From an uncultured Armatimonadota bacterium (GTDB taxonomy: Bacteria > Armatimonadota > Fimbriimonadia > Fimbriimonadales > Fimbriimonadaceae), in the NCBI GenBank assembly GCA_903899015.1, contig CAIUHP010000079.1:1-64000 (forward strand): 64,000 bases of DNA. Reading direction: 5' to 3'. The notes below the pieces were generated by a model. That model had not been told where the DNA came from, searched no databases, and saw only the letters and a program-made list of their open reading frames with translations. Shown piece after piece: positions 17,001 through 24,743 of the stretch (within the stretch, counting starts at the first letter, position 1; each line of letters opens with the position of its first letter). The position numbers were made by a program, and so were the translations under genes.

Positions 17001-17586
17001 CGACCACGTTCTTGCATCCGGTCGAAACGTCAACATTCTCGTCATGGACACCGAGGTCTACTCGAACACGGGTGGTCAAGCATCGAAGTCAACCCCGCTT
17101 GCTGCAGTTGCGAAATTTGCCAACGGTGGCAAACAGATCAATAAAAAGGACCTTGCCCTCCAGGCGATTTCGTACGGCAATGTTTATGTTGCTCGGGTTG
17201 CCTTTGGTGCCAATCCTCAGCAAACGCTTACCGCCTTCAGAGAAGCCGAAGCCTACCAAGGGCCATCACTGATCTTGGCTTATAGCCACTGCATTGCCCA
17301 CGGAATCAATATGGAGCGCGGTTTAGAGCAACAACAACTCGCAGTTCATAGCGGATATTGGCCATTGCTTCGCTACAACCCAGAAGTCCGACAGTCCAAC
17401 GAGAATCCGTTCGTGCTTGACTCCGCACGTCCCAACTTGAAGTTCAGGGATTTCTCGGACAACGAACTTCGATTCCGCATGTTAAAGCAGACGAACCCGA
17501 ACGCGGTGGATCGCATGATGGAGAGTGCTCAAACCGCCATCGACAGTCGCTTTAAGCTTTACGAAGAAATGTCACAGGTGAGGTAA
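14005..17586 (+). CDS. nifJ: Pyruvate:ferredoxin (flavodoxin) oxidoreductase, single-chain
   Basis: Starting at ATG 14005 the protein has 1193 residues, the full length for single-chain PFOR; the frame is open further up to 13933 but that would overlap the previous gene. Visible parts: the pyruvate-binding N-terminus ([17 protein letters not shown]), '[20 protein letters not shown]', two ferredoxin motifs ([12 protein letters not shown] near 706 and [12 protein letters not shown] near 762), and the TPP domain with '[13 protein letters not shown]', '[10 protein letters not shown]' and '[16 protein letters not shown]...[11 protein letters not shown]'. All cluster cysteines seem present. It converts pyruvate and CoA to acetyl-CoA, CO2 and reduced ferredoxin. 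It sits between a GltD-like flavoprotein and a DHOD-like protein in one operon. Confidence 0.95.
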   Translation: [1193 protein letters not shown]

Positions 17587-17592
17587 TTCCCC

Positions 17593-18627
17593 ATGGATCT
17601 GAAAACTAAATATCTCGGCCTTGATCTTAAACACCCAATCGTTGCGTCGCCCTCACCCATTCCTCAGAAACTCGATGGAATCCGAAGGTTGGAGGATGCT
17701 GGAGCAGCTGCGGTCGTCCTGTTCTCTCTTTTTGAAGAGCAGATTCGCTACGAAACGGAATCTTACGACTATTTGAGTCAAGCCTCTTCCAACACGTTTG
17801 CGGAATCGCTCAGCTTTTTCCCCAATCTGGAAGACTTCAAAGCTGGCCCCGACGAATACCTGAACATCATTCGACGAGCAACCGACGCATCCGATATTCC
17901 GGTCATCGCGAGCCTCAATGCGATGACTTCTGAAGGTTGGAGCGACTTTGCTCATCAAATGGAGCAAGCCGGTGCGAAGGCGATTGAGCTGAATGCCTAT
18001 TACATTCCAAGCGTCGATCAGTCTTCTTATGATGTCGAGCAACGCTACATTGAGATGGTGAAGGCGGTTCGACAGTCGGTTAAAATTCCGATCGCGGTGA
18101 AGCTTCCTCCCTATTTCAGTTCGATGGGAGACATGGCATTGAAATTGATTGGCGCGGGCGCCAACGGGCTGGTGCTTTTCAATCGTCTTTACCAGCCAGA
18201 TATGGACATCGAGAACCGGGAAGTTGTGCCCTCTCTTGAATTAAGTAATCCGCACGAGATGCGCCTTCCTCTATTGTGGATCGCGAATCTGTACGGCCAT
18301 GTCGGATGCTCATTGGCCGGAACAACCGGCGTTCACCGAGGTAGCGATGTCGTGAAGTACATCCTCGCAGGAGCTGATGTTGCGATGACCACTTCGGCGC
18401 TTCTCAAGAATGGTATTGGCCATCTCAGCACAATCATTCGTGAGTTTGAGGAGTGGGGCGACGCCCACGAGTATCAGTCGGTAAGCCAGATGCGAGGTTC
18501 CATGAGCAAACTCAAGGTCCTTGACCCAAGTGCTTATGATCGGTCGAACTACGTGAAGGTTCTGCAAAGCTACCTTCCTAAACGCGACCTAGAAATCCGG
18601 CAAGGTCGTTGGGACCCAGTCGTCTAG
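17593..18627 (+). CDS. Dihydroorotate dehydrogenase-like FMN protein (PreA-like) in the NifJ operon
   Basis: The 344-residue TIM barrel resembles the DHOD/PreA family: 'KHPIVASPSPI' at the N-terminus, 'IASLNAMTSEGW', 'IELNAYYIP', lysine in 'IPIAVKLPPYFSS', and phosphate-binding glycine loops 'SLAGTTGVHRGSDVVKYILA' and 'ADVAMTTSAL'. It probably binds FMN. It lacks the C-terminal Fe-S domain of PreA, and the loop where catalytic Cys or Ser would lie reads PYFSSMG, so a Ser may serve. Pyrimidine synthesis is not its likely role, because no pyr genes are nearby and the gene follows nifJ after 6 nt with a GAGGT site 8 nt before the ATG. Relatives annotated only as 'DHOD-like' are known next to NifJ. 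The true reaction is unknown. Confidence 0.82.
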   Translation: MDLKTKYLGLDLKHPIVASPSPIPQKLDGIRRLEDAGAAAVVLFSLFEEQIRYETESYDYLSQASSNTFAESLSFFPNLEDFKAGPDEYLNIIRRATDASDIPVIASLNAMTSEGWSDFAHQMEQAGAKAIELNAYYIPSVDQSSYDVEQRYIEMVKAVRQSVKIPIAVKLPPYFSSMGDMALKLIGAGANGLVLFNRLYQPDMDIENREVVPSLELSNPHEMRLPLLWIANLYGHVGCSLAGTTGVHRGSDVVKYILAGADVAMTTSALLKNGIGHLSTIIREFEEWGDAHEYQSVSQMRGSMSKLKVLDPSAYDRSNYVKVLQSYLPKRDLEIRQGRWDPVV

Positions 18628-18635
18628 CGACTGGG
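18615..18635 (+). terminator. Hairpin at the end of the NifJ operon, stop codon in loop
   Basis: CCCAGTCG pairs perfectly with CGACTGGG (8 bp) around the loop TCTAG, which contains the TAG stop of the DHOD-like gene. No T-run follows, so it may act with Rho, protect the 3' end or serve the converging diguanylate cyclase gene too. Confidence 0.5.
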
Positions 18636-18659
18636 AATGCCCTTTAGAATGGTTGGCCG

Positions 18660-19739
18660 TTAAGCGAGTTTGCCGACGGTAACTCGATTTCGGCCGCCTT
18701 CTTTCGAGAGGTAGAGCGCCGCGTCGGCTGCCTCGAGAATTTCTTTCGTCGAATGATCGGTTCCGTGATAGGTGCAGATTCCCATGCTGATGGTGACTTC
18801 TCGCAGGTCCCAAGGAAAATTTTGAACCCCTTTGCGAATCCGTTCCGCGACAATGCTCGCTCCTTCTTCCATGGTGTTTGGCAACAGCAGAACGAATTCT
18901 TCCCCACCATATCGAGCCACGTAATCGGATGGGCGCTTGTTCTCATCAAGTAACTTCGCAACTCGTTGCAACGTGACATCACCGGCGGAATGGCCATACG
19001 TGTCGTTGAAGCTCTTGAATTTGTCGACATCCACGAGGACCGCAGAAAGAGGCCGATTGCGTCTCTCGGATCGCTCATATTCTTCGGTGAAGATCTCATC
19101 AAAGTGACGGCGGTTATTGATTCCCGTGAGCTTATCTGTCGTACTTTCCGAGTGAAGCGACGCGTTGATCTCCTCTAACTTCAGTTGGTAAGATTCGAGG
19201 CGTGCTTCATAGACTGCTCGCTCTTGCACGTGCTTTTCGAGTTCAGTCACTGCCTTTCTTAACTCAAGTTGAGCAACGATTTGTCGAGAGAGAGCTAAAA
19301 GAGCTTTGTGCTGACGAGCGGTTAAGTCTCTAGGCTTTCGGTCGATGACGCAAAGAGTCCCAAGGGCTGATCCGTCGGGAGTGACGAGCGGTGCACCTGC
19401 GTAGAATCGGATATCTGGATCGGCGGTTACGAGCGGATTGTTGGCAAATCGAACATCTTCCGTGGCGTCCTTTACCAAGAATAGGTTGCCTGGGTCGAGG
19501 ATCGCATGGTCACAAAACGCTTGATCCCGAGGAGTTTCAGTGGCATCCAAGCCAATTTTCGACTTAAACCACTGTCGATCTTTGTCGATGAGACTCATCA
19601 GAGCGATCGGCACACCACAAATTTCAGATGCCAAGAACGTGATGTCGTCGTAAGCTTGTTCGTCGAGCGTATCAAGGATGTGATACTGCTCAAGTGTTTG
19701 TAGCCGATGAGCTTCATTATCGGGAATTGGAGCAACCAT
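18660..19739 (-). CDS. GAF-domain diguanylate cyclase (GGDEF)
   Basis: The 359-residue protein has an N-terminal GAF domain (about 20-160, with '[21 protein letters not shown]' and '[22 protein letters not shown]'), a coiled-coil linker (about 160-205) and a GGDEF domain. The active-site loop is GGEEF, and the inhibitory site RxxD lies five residues before it ([14 protein letters not shown]), as in active, feedback-regulated enzymes such as PleD. The substrate-binding '[14 protein letters not shown]' is intact. It should make cyclic di-GMP from two GTP in response to a ligand or redox state felt by the GAF. No signal peptide or TM segment is present, so it is cytosolic. It stands alone, converging with the NifJ operon. 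No c-di-GMP effector is seen nearby. Confidence 0.92.
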   Translation of the reverse strand: MVAPIPDNEAHRLQTLEQYHILDTLDEQAYDDITFLASEICGVPIALMSLIDKDRQWFKSKIGLDATETPRDQAFCDHAILDPGNLFLVKDATEDVRFANNPLVTADPDIRFYAGAPLVTPDGSALGTLCVIDRKPRDLTARQHKALLALSRQIVAQLELRKAVTELEKHVQERAVYEARLESYQLKLEEINASLHSESTTDKLTGINNRRHFDEIFTEEYERSERRNRPLSAVLVDVDKFKSFNDTYGHSAGDVTLQRVAKLLDENKRPSDYVARYGGEEFVLLLPNTMEEGASIVAERIRKGVQNFPWDLREVTISMGICTYHGTDHSTKEILEAADAALYLSKEGGRNRVTVGKLA

Positions 19740-19899
19740 AGGAAGTTTTGAGCCACATTCGGGCTTCCGTCCACCGACTCTGGTGTTTTTACGGATAAGC
19801 CATTCTACCGACCGTCAAGCCGGATTATAAACTCTCAGAATAGATAACGTAAGGCCGATTCGAGTTGTTTCAATGATGAAGATGTTTGAGCCTAAAACA

Positions 19900-19932
19900 C
19901 TCGTAAACTGACTCTTTATTCTAAGTTTCGAG
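19900..19932 (-). terminator. Terminator-like hairpin overlapping the end of the GH43 gene
   Basis: On the minus strand CTCGAAAC pairs with GTTT-A-CGAG (one bulged base) around a 16-nt loop that contains the TAA stop of the GH43 gene, and TGTTTT follows. This is the third gene here whose stop lies inside a hairpin loop. Confidence 0.4.
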
Positions 19933-20833
19933 CAAGAACGCCAGTGTCTGTGAGCCGAATTGGAGTGATGAAGTTATTGTCGTCAAAAGTCATTGTTTCT
20001 AAGCAAGTGACCCGATGATGTGGATTCAGGTCGCCAATGAGGCGGCGATGGTAGCAGATGATCCAATCGTCGGTTCCGGGAATTTGAAGAACCGAATGGT
20101 GTCCAGCACCATCTGCAACTCCTGGTTCGATGCCAAGAATTTTGCCAATTCGTTTGAATGGACCAAAAGGAGACGGGGAAAGTGCATAGGCAACGCTATA
20201 AGTTGAATCTCCCCAACTGCCTTCTGACCACATGAACACGTAGGTTCCTTTCCGCTTTGCCATGAACGGACCTTCAACGTAGTTTTCCGGTGTGATCTCG
20301 ACAATCTCCCCTTCGATGTGAATCATGTCCGGACTTAAGCGCGCCATGACTGCCTTTCGCCAGCCGCCCCAATAGAGGTAAGCCTGCCCGTCATCATCAA
20401 CATAGGCATGCGCGTCGATCGGTTGGGCGCCATGGTGATATTCCTTCACCAAGGGATGCCCCAGTGCATCGACAAACGGGCCAGACGGATGATCGGCCAC
20501 CGCGACGCCGATTCCTGCCCCGTCTCCGGCTGAGAAATAGATGTAGAATTTGCCGTCTTTCTCTGCAACTGAAGGTGCCCATGCGGCTCGGTTAGTGCTC
20601 CAAGGCACATCGGCAAAATCGAGGCCTACTCCATCCTTGGTCCAATTCGTCAGGTCGTCCGACGACCAAACTTCAAAGTAAGTCTGCTCTTCGTAAGGCG
20701 CGGAGAAAGTTGGGTAGATGTAGTACCGATTCTGAAAAACATGTAATTCCGGATCTGCATACCACCCGGGCAAAACCGGGTTCCCACTCATCTTCTGTGC
20801 CATCGGCGAGAAGATACCTTGCTTGAGAGTCAC
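19916..20833 (-). CDS. GH43-family glycosidase (arabinosidase/xylosidase type)
   Basis: The 305-residue protein shows the three acidic positions of the five-bladed GH43 propeller: the base in 'WYADPEL' (D27), the pKa-modulating Asp in 'PIDAHAYVDDDG' and the acid in 'YVEGPFM'. The metal-binding His near 'DGAGHHSVLQ' is also present. Members cut alpha-arabinosyl or beta-xylosyl links; the precise substrate is open. No signal peptide is seen, so it is probably intracellular and acts on imported oligosaccharides. The longest start is GTG at 20833; an ATG ten codons later (20803) is an equally good choice because homology begins near residue 17. Confidence 0.87.
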   Translation of the reverse strand: MTLKQGIFSPMAQKMSGNPVLPGWYADPELHVFQNRYYIYPTFSAPYEEQTYFEVWSSDDLTNWTKDGVGLDFADVPWSTNRAAWAPSVAEKDGKFYIYFSAGDGAGIGVAVADHPSGPFVDALGHPLVKEYHHGAQPIDAHAYVDDDGQAYLYWGGWRKAVMARLSPDMIHIEGEIVEITPENYVEGPFMAKRKGTYVFMWSEGSWGDSTYSVAYALSPSPFGPFKRIGKILGIEPGVADGAGHHSVLQIPGTDDWIICYHRRLIGDLNPHHRVTCLETMTFDDNNFITPIRLTDTGVLARNLE

Positions 20834-20917
20834 ACTAAGCGTAGAGGACTAATTGGGATGGCTGGGCCCATGCTTCGCCCATCGAATGCGGCGATTTGAG
20901 TGGTGACCGATTGATTA

Positions 20918-21856
20918 TTAGAAGTTATCTAAGTCGCTTCGGCGGCCTCGGGGGTCGGCATGGAGAGCCACTAGATCGGGGAGTGTGATTCGGTTGGCGA
21001 TGGGGAGGACCATCCAGGCTCGGTCTTCGGCAGGATTGACTTCGCTGCAGGCGGAGACGAACGCTTGGTGTCCGACACCTTGCTCGGCGATCATGGACGT
21101 GACGTTGCGAACGCCTTGAGTGTAAGCGTAGGCCATTCTTTTTGCGATGAGATCATCGAGAATGGCATCGGCACCGGGTGCACAGGCGGCTTCCACAATC
21201 TCCATTCGGCCTTCCCAGCGTCGGGTGACGAGATAGGCTTTTAGCCATTTGTCGTCAAATTGAGTAAACACTTCGTCGTTCGCCCCGGTGAGGCGATAAC
21301 GAACGGCGGTATCCCACATGACTGGTGCTCGACCATTGGACATCGGTTTTGATCGGAAACAATGCAAGTGGACTTGGCACATGGAGGCAAGCAAGGAATC
21401 CGATACGGTATCGGTGGCCAAGACTTCAGCAGAATTGACTTCCTTCAACTTGCCACGGAAGCATTGAGTGCTGACCGTTCGCCAGCCTTGTTTGGCGTAA
21501 TGGTCATTCACACCCGTTCCGAGATAGCTCCAAACACACTCTCGGGTCTCCATCTCTTTGATCGCCATTTGAAGCAGCTTCGATGAATAGCCTTTTGATC
21601 GTGCTTCCGGAAGGGTGCTCACGCTTCCGATGCCACCGACTTTAAGAGGGGTCGCGTCTCGATCGCGGAACCAGCGCATGAAGACGTGAACGGATGAAAC
21701 CAATCGGTCATCTTCAAACGCTCCCAGCGACACCCAATCCGCGGGATCACCATCAATCAGCGTTTGAAAGAACGCAGCCTCGACGCCGAAAACATCGACC
21801 CAGAGTTGAATCGCAGTTGGCATTTCTTCGAGGGTAAGCGTGCGAAAAGTGACCAT
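20918..21856 (-). CDS. GNAT-family N-acetyltransferase (Eis-like length)
   Basis: The 312-residue protein (from ATG 21856; a TTG two codons earlier is possible) carries a typical GNAT core: 'VGGIGSVSTLPEARSKGYSSKLLQMAIKEM' positions hold the strand-4 segment and the R/K-G-x-S acetyl-CoA loop, followed by 'SYLGTGVNDHYAKQGWR'. A second, degenerate acetyltransferase-like half follows, as in Eis-type enzymes, though no Eis C-terminal carboxylate motif is seen. The substrate is unknown. The gene is divergent from the alpha-galactosidase-like gene, with about 60 nt between them. The stop codon lies in a short inverted repeat (TTAGA/TCTAA). Confidence 0.8.
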   Translation of the reverse strand: MVTFRTLTLEEMPTAIQLWVDVFGVEAAFFQTLIDGDPADWVSLGAFEDDRLVSSVHVFMRWFRDRDATPLKVGGIGSVSTLPEARSKGYSSKLLQMAIKEMETRECVWSYLGTGVNDHYAKQGWRTVSTQCFRGKLKEVNSAEVLATDTVSDSLLASMCQVHLHCFRSKPMSNGRAPVMWDTAVRYRLTGANDEVFTQFDDKWLKAYLVTRRWEGRMEIVEAACAPGADAILDDLIAKRMAYAYTQGVRNVTSMIAEQGVGHQAFVSACSEVNPAEDRAWMVLPIANRITLPDLVALHADPRGRRSDLDNF

Positions 21857-21903
21857 ATCCAAATGCTACTCGACAAGTCCGGTTTAAGAGCCATCTCTCT
21901 CGG

Positions 21904-21909
21904 TAACAT
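21904..21909 (+). promoter_or_regulatory. -10-like box TAACAT, 6 nt before GTG start
   Basis: TAACAT ends 6 nt before the GTG at 21916, the spacing expected for leaderless transcription. A GTTTAA sequence 17 nt upstream could be a weak -35. Confidence 0.4.
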
Positions 21910-21915
21910 CGCAAC

Positions 21916-24240
21916 GTGAGTCAAAAAACGGTCACAAGTACAGGCGTTTTTCCTGGCGCAGATGAAAATTCACCCTCTCGCGCTCAATACTTTTCTTGGA
22001 TCAACAACACGAATGAAGGGGCGACCGAAGCCCAAACCCGAGCAAACCTTGCATTCTTCGATTGGCTTCGCCACGAATTCGGCATGCAATTAGACATCTA
22101 CGCGTTTGATGCTGGGGCTATTGATGGTGCGAGCTACTACGGAACCGACACCTCGGAACGATTCCACCGTCAATTTCCGCGAGGTTTTGGCCCGCTTGCC
22201 CAGCAGGCTGCCGAGGCAGGTTGCCGACTCGGTATCTGGTGCGGCCCCGATGGATTTGGCGATACGAAAGAAGAAGCGGACGCTCGAGTTGAAATGATGG
22301 TTGCCCTGTGCCGTGACTACGGATTTGATTTGTTCAAGATGGATGCCGTTTGCGGACAACTTCGTCCGGAAAAACGGGCCGACTTCAATCGAATGATGAC
22401 TGAATGCCGCAAATACTCACCAGACCTAATCCTTCTAAACCACCGACTCGAACTGGGGGAAGCCCTTCCCCACGCGACTACATTTCTCTTTGAAGGAGCC
22501 GAGACGTACATCGATATACATATGGCAAATAGCCAAACCGCGACTCACAGTCGTGCTGTTGCCCTTGAAAGAGGACTTGTTCCGGGGCTCAAGCGGTTAA
22601 CGGAGGATCACGGAGTTTGTTTGTCGTCGTGCCTCGATTATTGGGAAGACGACCTGATCTTGCAGGCGTTCAATCGATGCTTGATCCTCGCGCCCGAACT
22701 GTATGGAAACCCTTGGCTTTTGCGTGATGACGAATATCCTCGTCTCGCTCGTATCTTCAATTTGCATCGCAGGTATCGCGACATCATGGTTGACGGAGTC
22801 GAACTGCCAGACGAGGTGTATGGCCCCTTGGCGGTTTCCCGCGGCGATGCATCGACAAGGTTGATCACACTTCGCAACCTAACTTGGGAACCAGTGCGCC
22901 GAACCATTCATCTGAATGAGTCGATCGGGCTACAAGATAACCAAAAATCGGTGCACGTTCGTCGCTTCCACCCACATGAGCGGGTCTTCGGTGAGTTTGA
23001 ATTCGATTCAACGGTTGAGGTGGAAGTCCTTCCGTTCCGATCACTTTTACTGTTAGTCAGTAATGACGAAATCAAGGAAATCTCAATCAAGGGTTGTGAT
23101 TTCGATGTTATTCGCGATGTGCCTGGTCGACCGCTCGAAGTCAAACTACTGGGAGAGCCCGGAACAATGGCTGATGTTGTGCTACCTACGGGTGAACGTC
23201 AATCGATCACGTTCGAAGGCTCAAAGCGTCTGAAAGATTGGCATCGAAAGTTGGGTTCCCTGGTGGAGATTCCTGTTCCTGAGGATGCTCGAGCGATTTA
23301 TGAAGCAACCTGTTTTACGGCAGACAATAATGCCCTCGAAGTGAGAGAACTCAAGAGATCGGGACCGACGAAATTTGGACCGGTCCAGTCGGCTCGGGAT
23401 GCCTTCTTTAGCCAAGACGTCCTTCGTAGACGATACCTTTCAGACGATGCCCTTTTCGATGATGATCCTGAGACAGCATTTGCCACCAGTCGGCGGTGGG
23501 GCGAAGCACGTATCAACGGAGGAAGTTTCCGACTCGATCTTGGCAAGGAAATGCTGATCGACCGACTCGTACTTGAGGTTGGAGACGACTACAACTTGCA
23601 ACCCCTTAAGTCGGAGGAAGGTGCATGGGGATCGGTTTCTAGTGACTTAAAAACTTGGATTCCGCAGCGGTTTTGGTGTACCGATCAGATCGTTGCCACG
23701 TTTCCGACCGACCGCCCTATTCGATACATATGCCTGAACGGCTGTCCGGATAAGATTAAGCACGTTCGCGGATTCTGGAAGGGAGAGGCTCTGAACCGGA
23801 CGGGATGGAGAGCGAGCAACCTATTTGCGCCGTATGAGTTGGTACCGGCGAATCAGGCTTGGTCGCACGATTTTGTGTTAGATGAGTTCGTTCCGAATTC
23901 CTATCTCGCAATCGCTATTAACGGAACTCACGGTATCGAGAAAGCATACGCGGCGTTGCGTGTTGGTGACGGTTTCGCGGGCTCTCCACGTCGAGCCCCG
24001 TCGTTCGTTTCTAACACTTGGGAATGCCCGGTTCGAAAGACGGATCGTAACACGACTTACTTCATACCGTTAACTGAAGACATGATCGGTCAACCGTTGC
24101 AAGCAGTCGTTCTGCACCTCGGAGACCGACGATCGTCGTGGTCGCCTGTGGAATCAACGCAGGTGGAGTTGCAACCGGAAGTTTGGATCACGGCTTATCC
24201 CGTGCCATATGCCTCTTTCGACCTTGTCGTTGAGTTCTAG
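21916..24240 (+). CDS. Alpha-galactosidase-like glycoside hydrolase (clan GH-D type barrel)
   Basis: The 774-residue protein has a (beta/alpha)8 barrel with 'LGIWCGPDGFGDTKEEAD' and 'GFDLFKMDAVCG', where D143 matches the nucleophile of GH27/GH36 alpha-galactosidases; 'FLFEGAETYIDIH' and 'SSCLDYWEDDLI' follow, the latter a candidate acid. Beyond about residue 330 comes a beta-sandwich, and residues about 500-640 look like a discoidin or carbohydrate-binding fold ('NGGSFRLDLGKEMLIDRLVLEVG'). No signal peptide is seen. The exact family and linkage are not certain. It begins with GTG behind a TAACAT box. The last codon overlaps the convergent small gene: one CTAG serves as stop for both strands. 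Confidence 0.72.
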   Translation: MSQKTVTSTGVFPGADENSPSRAQYFSWINNTNEGATEAQTRANLAFFDWLRHEFGMQLDIYAFDAGAIDGASYYGTDTSERFHRQFPRGFGPLAQQAAEAGCRLGIWCGPDGFGDTKEEADARVEMMVALCRDYGFDLFKMDAVCGQLRPEKRADFNRMMTECRKYSPDLILLNHRLELGEALPHATTFLFEGAETYIDIHMANSQTATHSRAVALERGLVPGLKRLTEDHGVCLSSCLDYWEDDLILQAFNRCLILAPELYGNPWLLRDDEYPRLARIFNLHRRYRDIMVDGVELPDEVYGPLAVSRGDASTRLITLRNLTWEPVRRTIHLNESIGLQDNQKSVHVRRFHPHERVFGEFEFDSTVEVEVLPFRSLLLLVSNDEIKEISIKGCDFDVIRDVPGRPLEVKLLGEPGTMADVVLPTGERQSITFEGSKRLKDWHRKLGSLVEIPVPEDARAIYEATCFTADNNALEVRELKRSGPTKFGPVQSARDAFFSQDVLRRRYLSDDALFDDDPETAFATSRRWGEARINGGSFRLDLGKEMLIDRLVLEVGDDYNLQPLKSEEGAWGSVSSDLKTWIPQRFWCTDQIVATFPTDRPIRYICLNGCPDKIKHVRGFWKGEALNRTGWRASNLFAPYELVPANQAWSHDFVLDEFVPNSYLAIAINGTHGIEKAYAALRVGDGFAGSPRRAPSFVSNTWECPVRKTDRNTTYFIPLTEDMIGQPLQAVVLHLGDRRSSWSPVESTQVELQPEVWITAYPVPYASFDLVVEF

Positions 24241-24650
24241 TCGTCGTCGCGCCAACGGCGCCGACGGCGTGAGCCACGCAAAAATCCGCGCAGACTAATC
24301 GCCACGATTGCGAGCGCGGCATAAAAAACCGGGGTTGGCTCCCCACCATGGGGTGCGCTTGCCATAACGGCGACCATCATCGCAATGGCCGCGGCGGCCG
24401 CAATGATTCCAATGCGACGCCGATTCATGGGTTCAGCGGGGACTTCTACTTGCTTCTTAGTAACTTGGTGAAGGGCACTTTCCAGGTAGACCCGATCGAT
24501 GCCTGCTTCATCGGCCGTTCTTTGCAATTCGTCGATTGAAACTCGCTCACCCTTTTCCTGCTGAAGACGAATAGCCAGTGCCAGCGCTTCTTGAGCGGTT
24601 TTGGCATCAACAGTCGGCTGGGACTTCAGTGGATCCAGTTTCATTCCCAT
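24237..24650 (-). CDS. Small two-TM membrane protein, unknown
   Basis: 137 residues: a soluble helical N-terminal half (about 1-65, with 'AQEALALAIRLQQEKGERVSIDELQRTADEAGI', a DNA- or protein-binding-like helical bundle), two membrane helices (about 80-97 and 108-124) and a very basic, then acidic tail (GSRRRRRWRDDD). No known function. The ATG at 24644 (third codon) may be the true start, because TACAAT lies 8 nt upstream of it. Its stop shares CTAG with the convergent alpha-galactosidase-like gene. Confidence 0.6.
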   Translation of the reverse strand: MGMKLDPLKSQPTVDAKTAQEALALAIRLQQEKGERVSIDELQRTADEAGIDRVYLESALHQVTKKQVEVPAEPMNRRRIGIIAAAAAIAMMVAVMASAPHGGEPTPVFYAALAIVAISLRGFLRGSRRRRRWRDDD

Positions 24651-24652
24651 TT

Positions 24653-24658
24653 ATTGTA
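24653..24658 (-). promoter_or_regulatory. -10-like box TACAAT just upstream of the small membrane protein gene
   Basis: TACAAT on the minus strand ends 8 nt before the ATG at 24644 and 2 nt before the ATG at 24650. A leaderless transcript beginning near 24644 would fit. Confidence 0.35.
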
Positions 24659-24743
24659 CTGCTGTCATCTCTAACCGTTGCGCCTAACTCAAAAGTTGAT
24701 TCTAACAATCAACTGAGTGGTGCTAGAAGAAAAAGTCAAGGTG

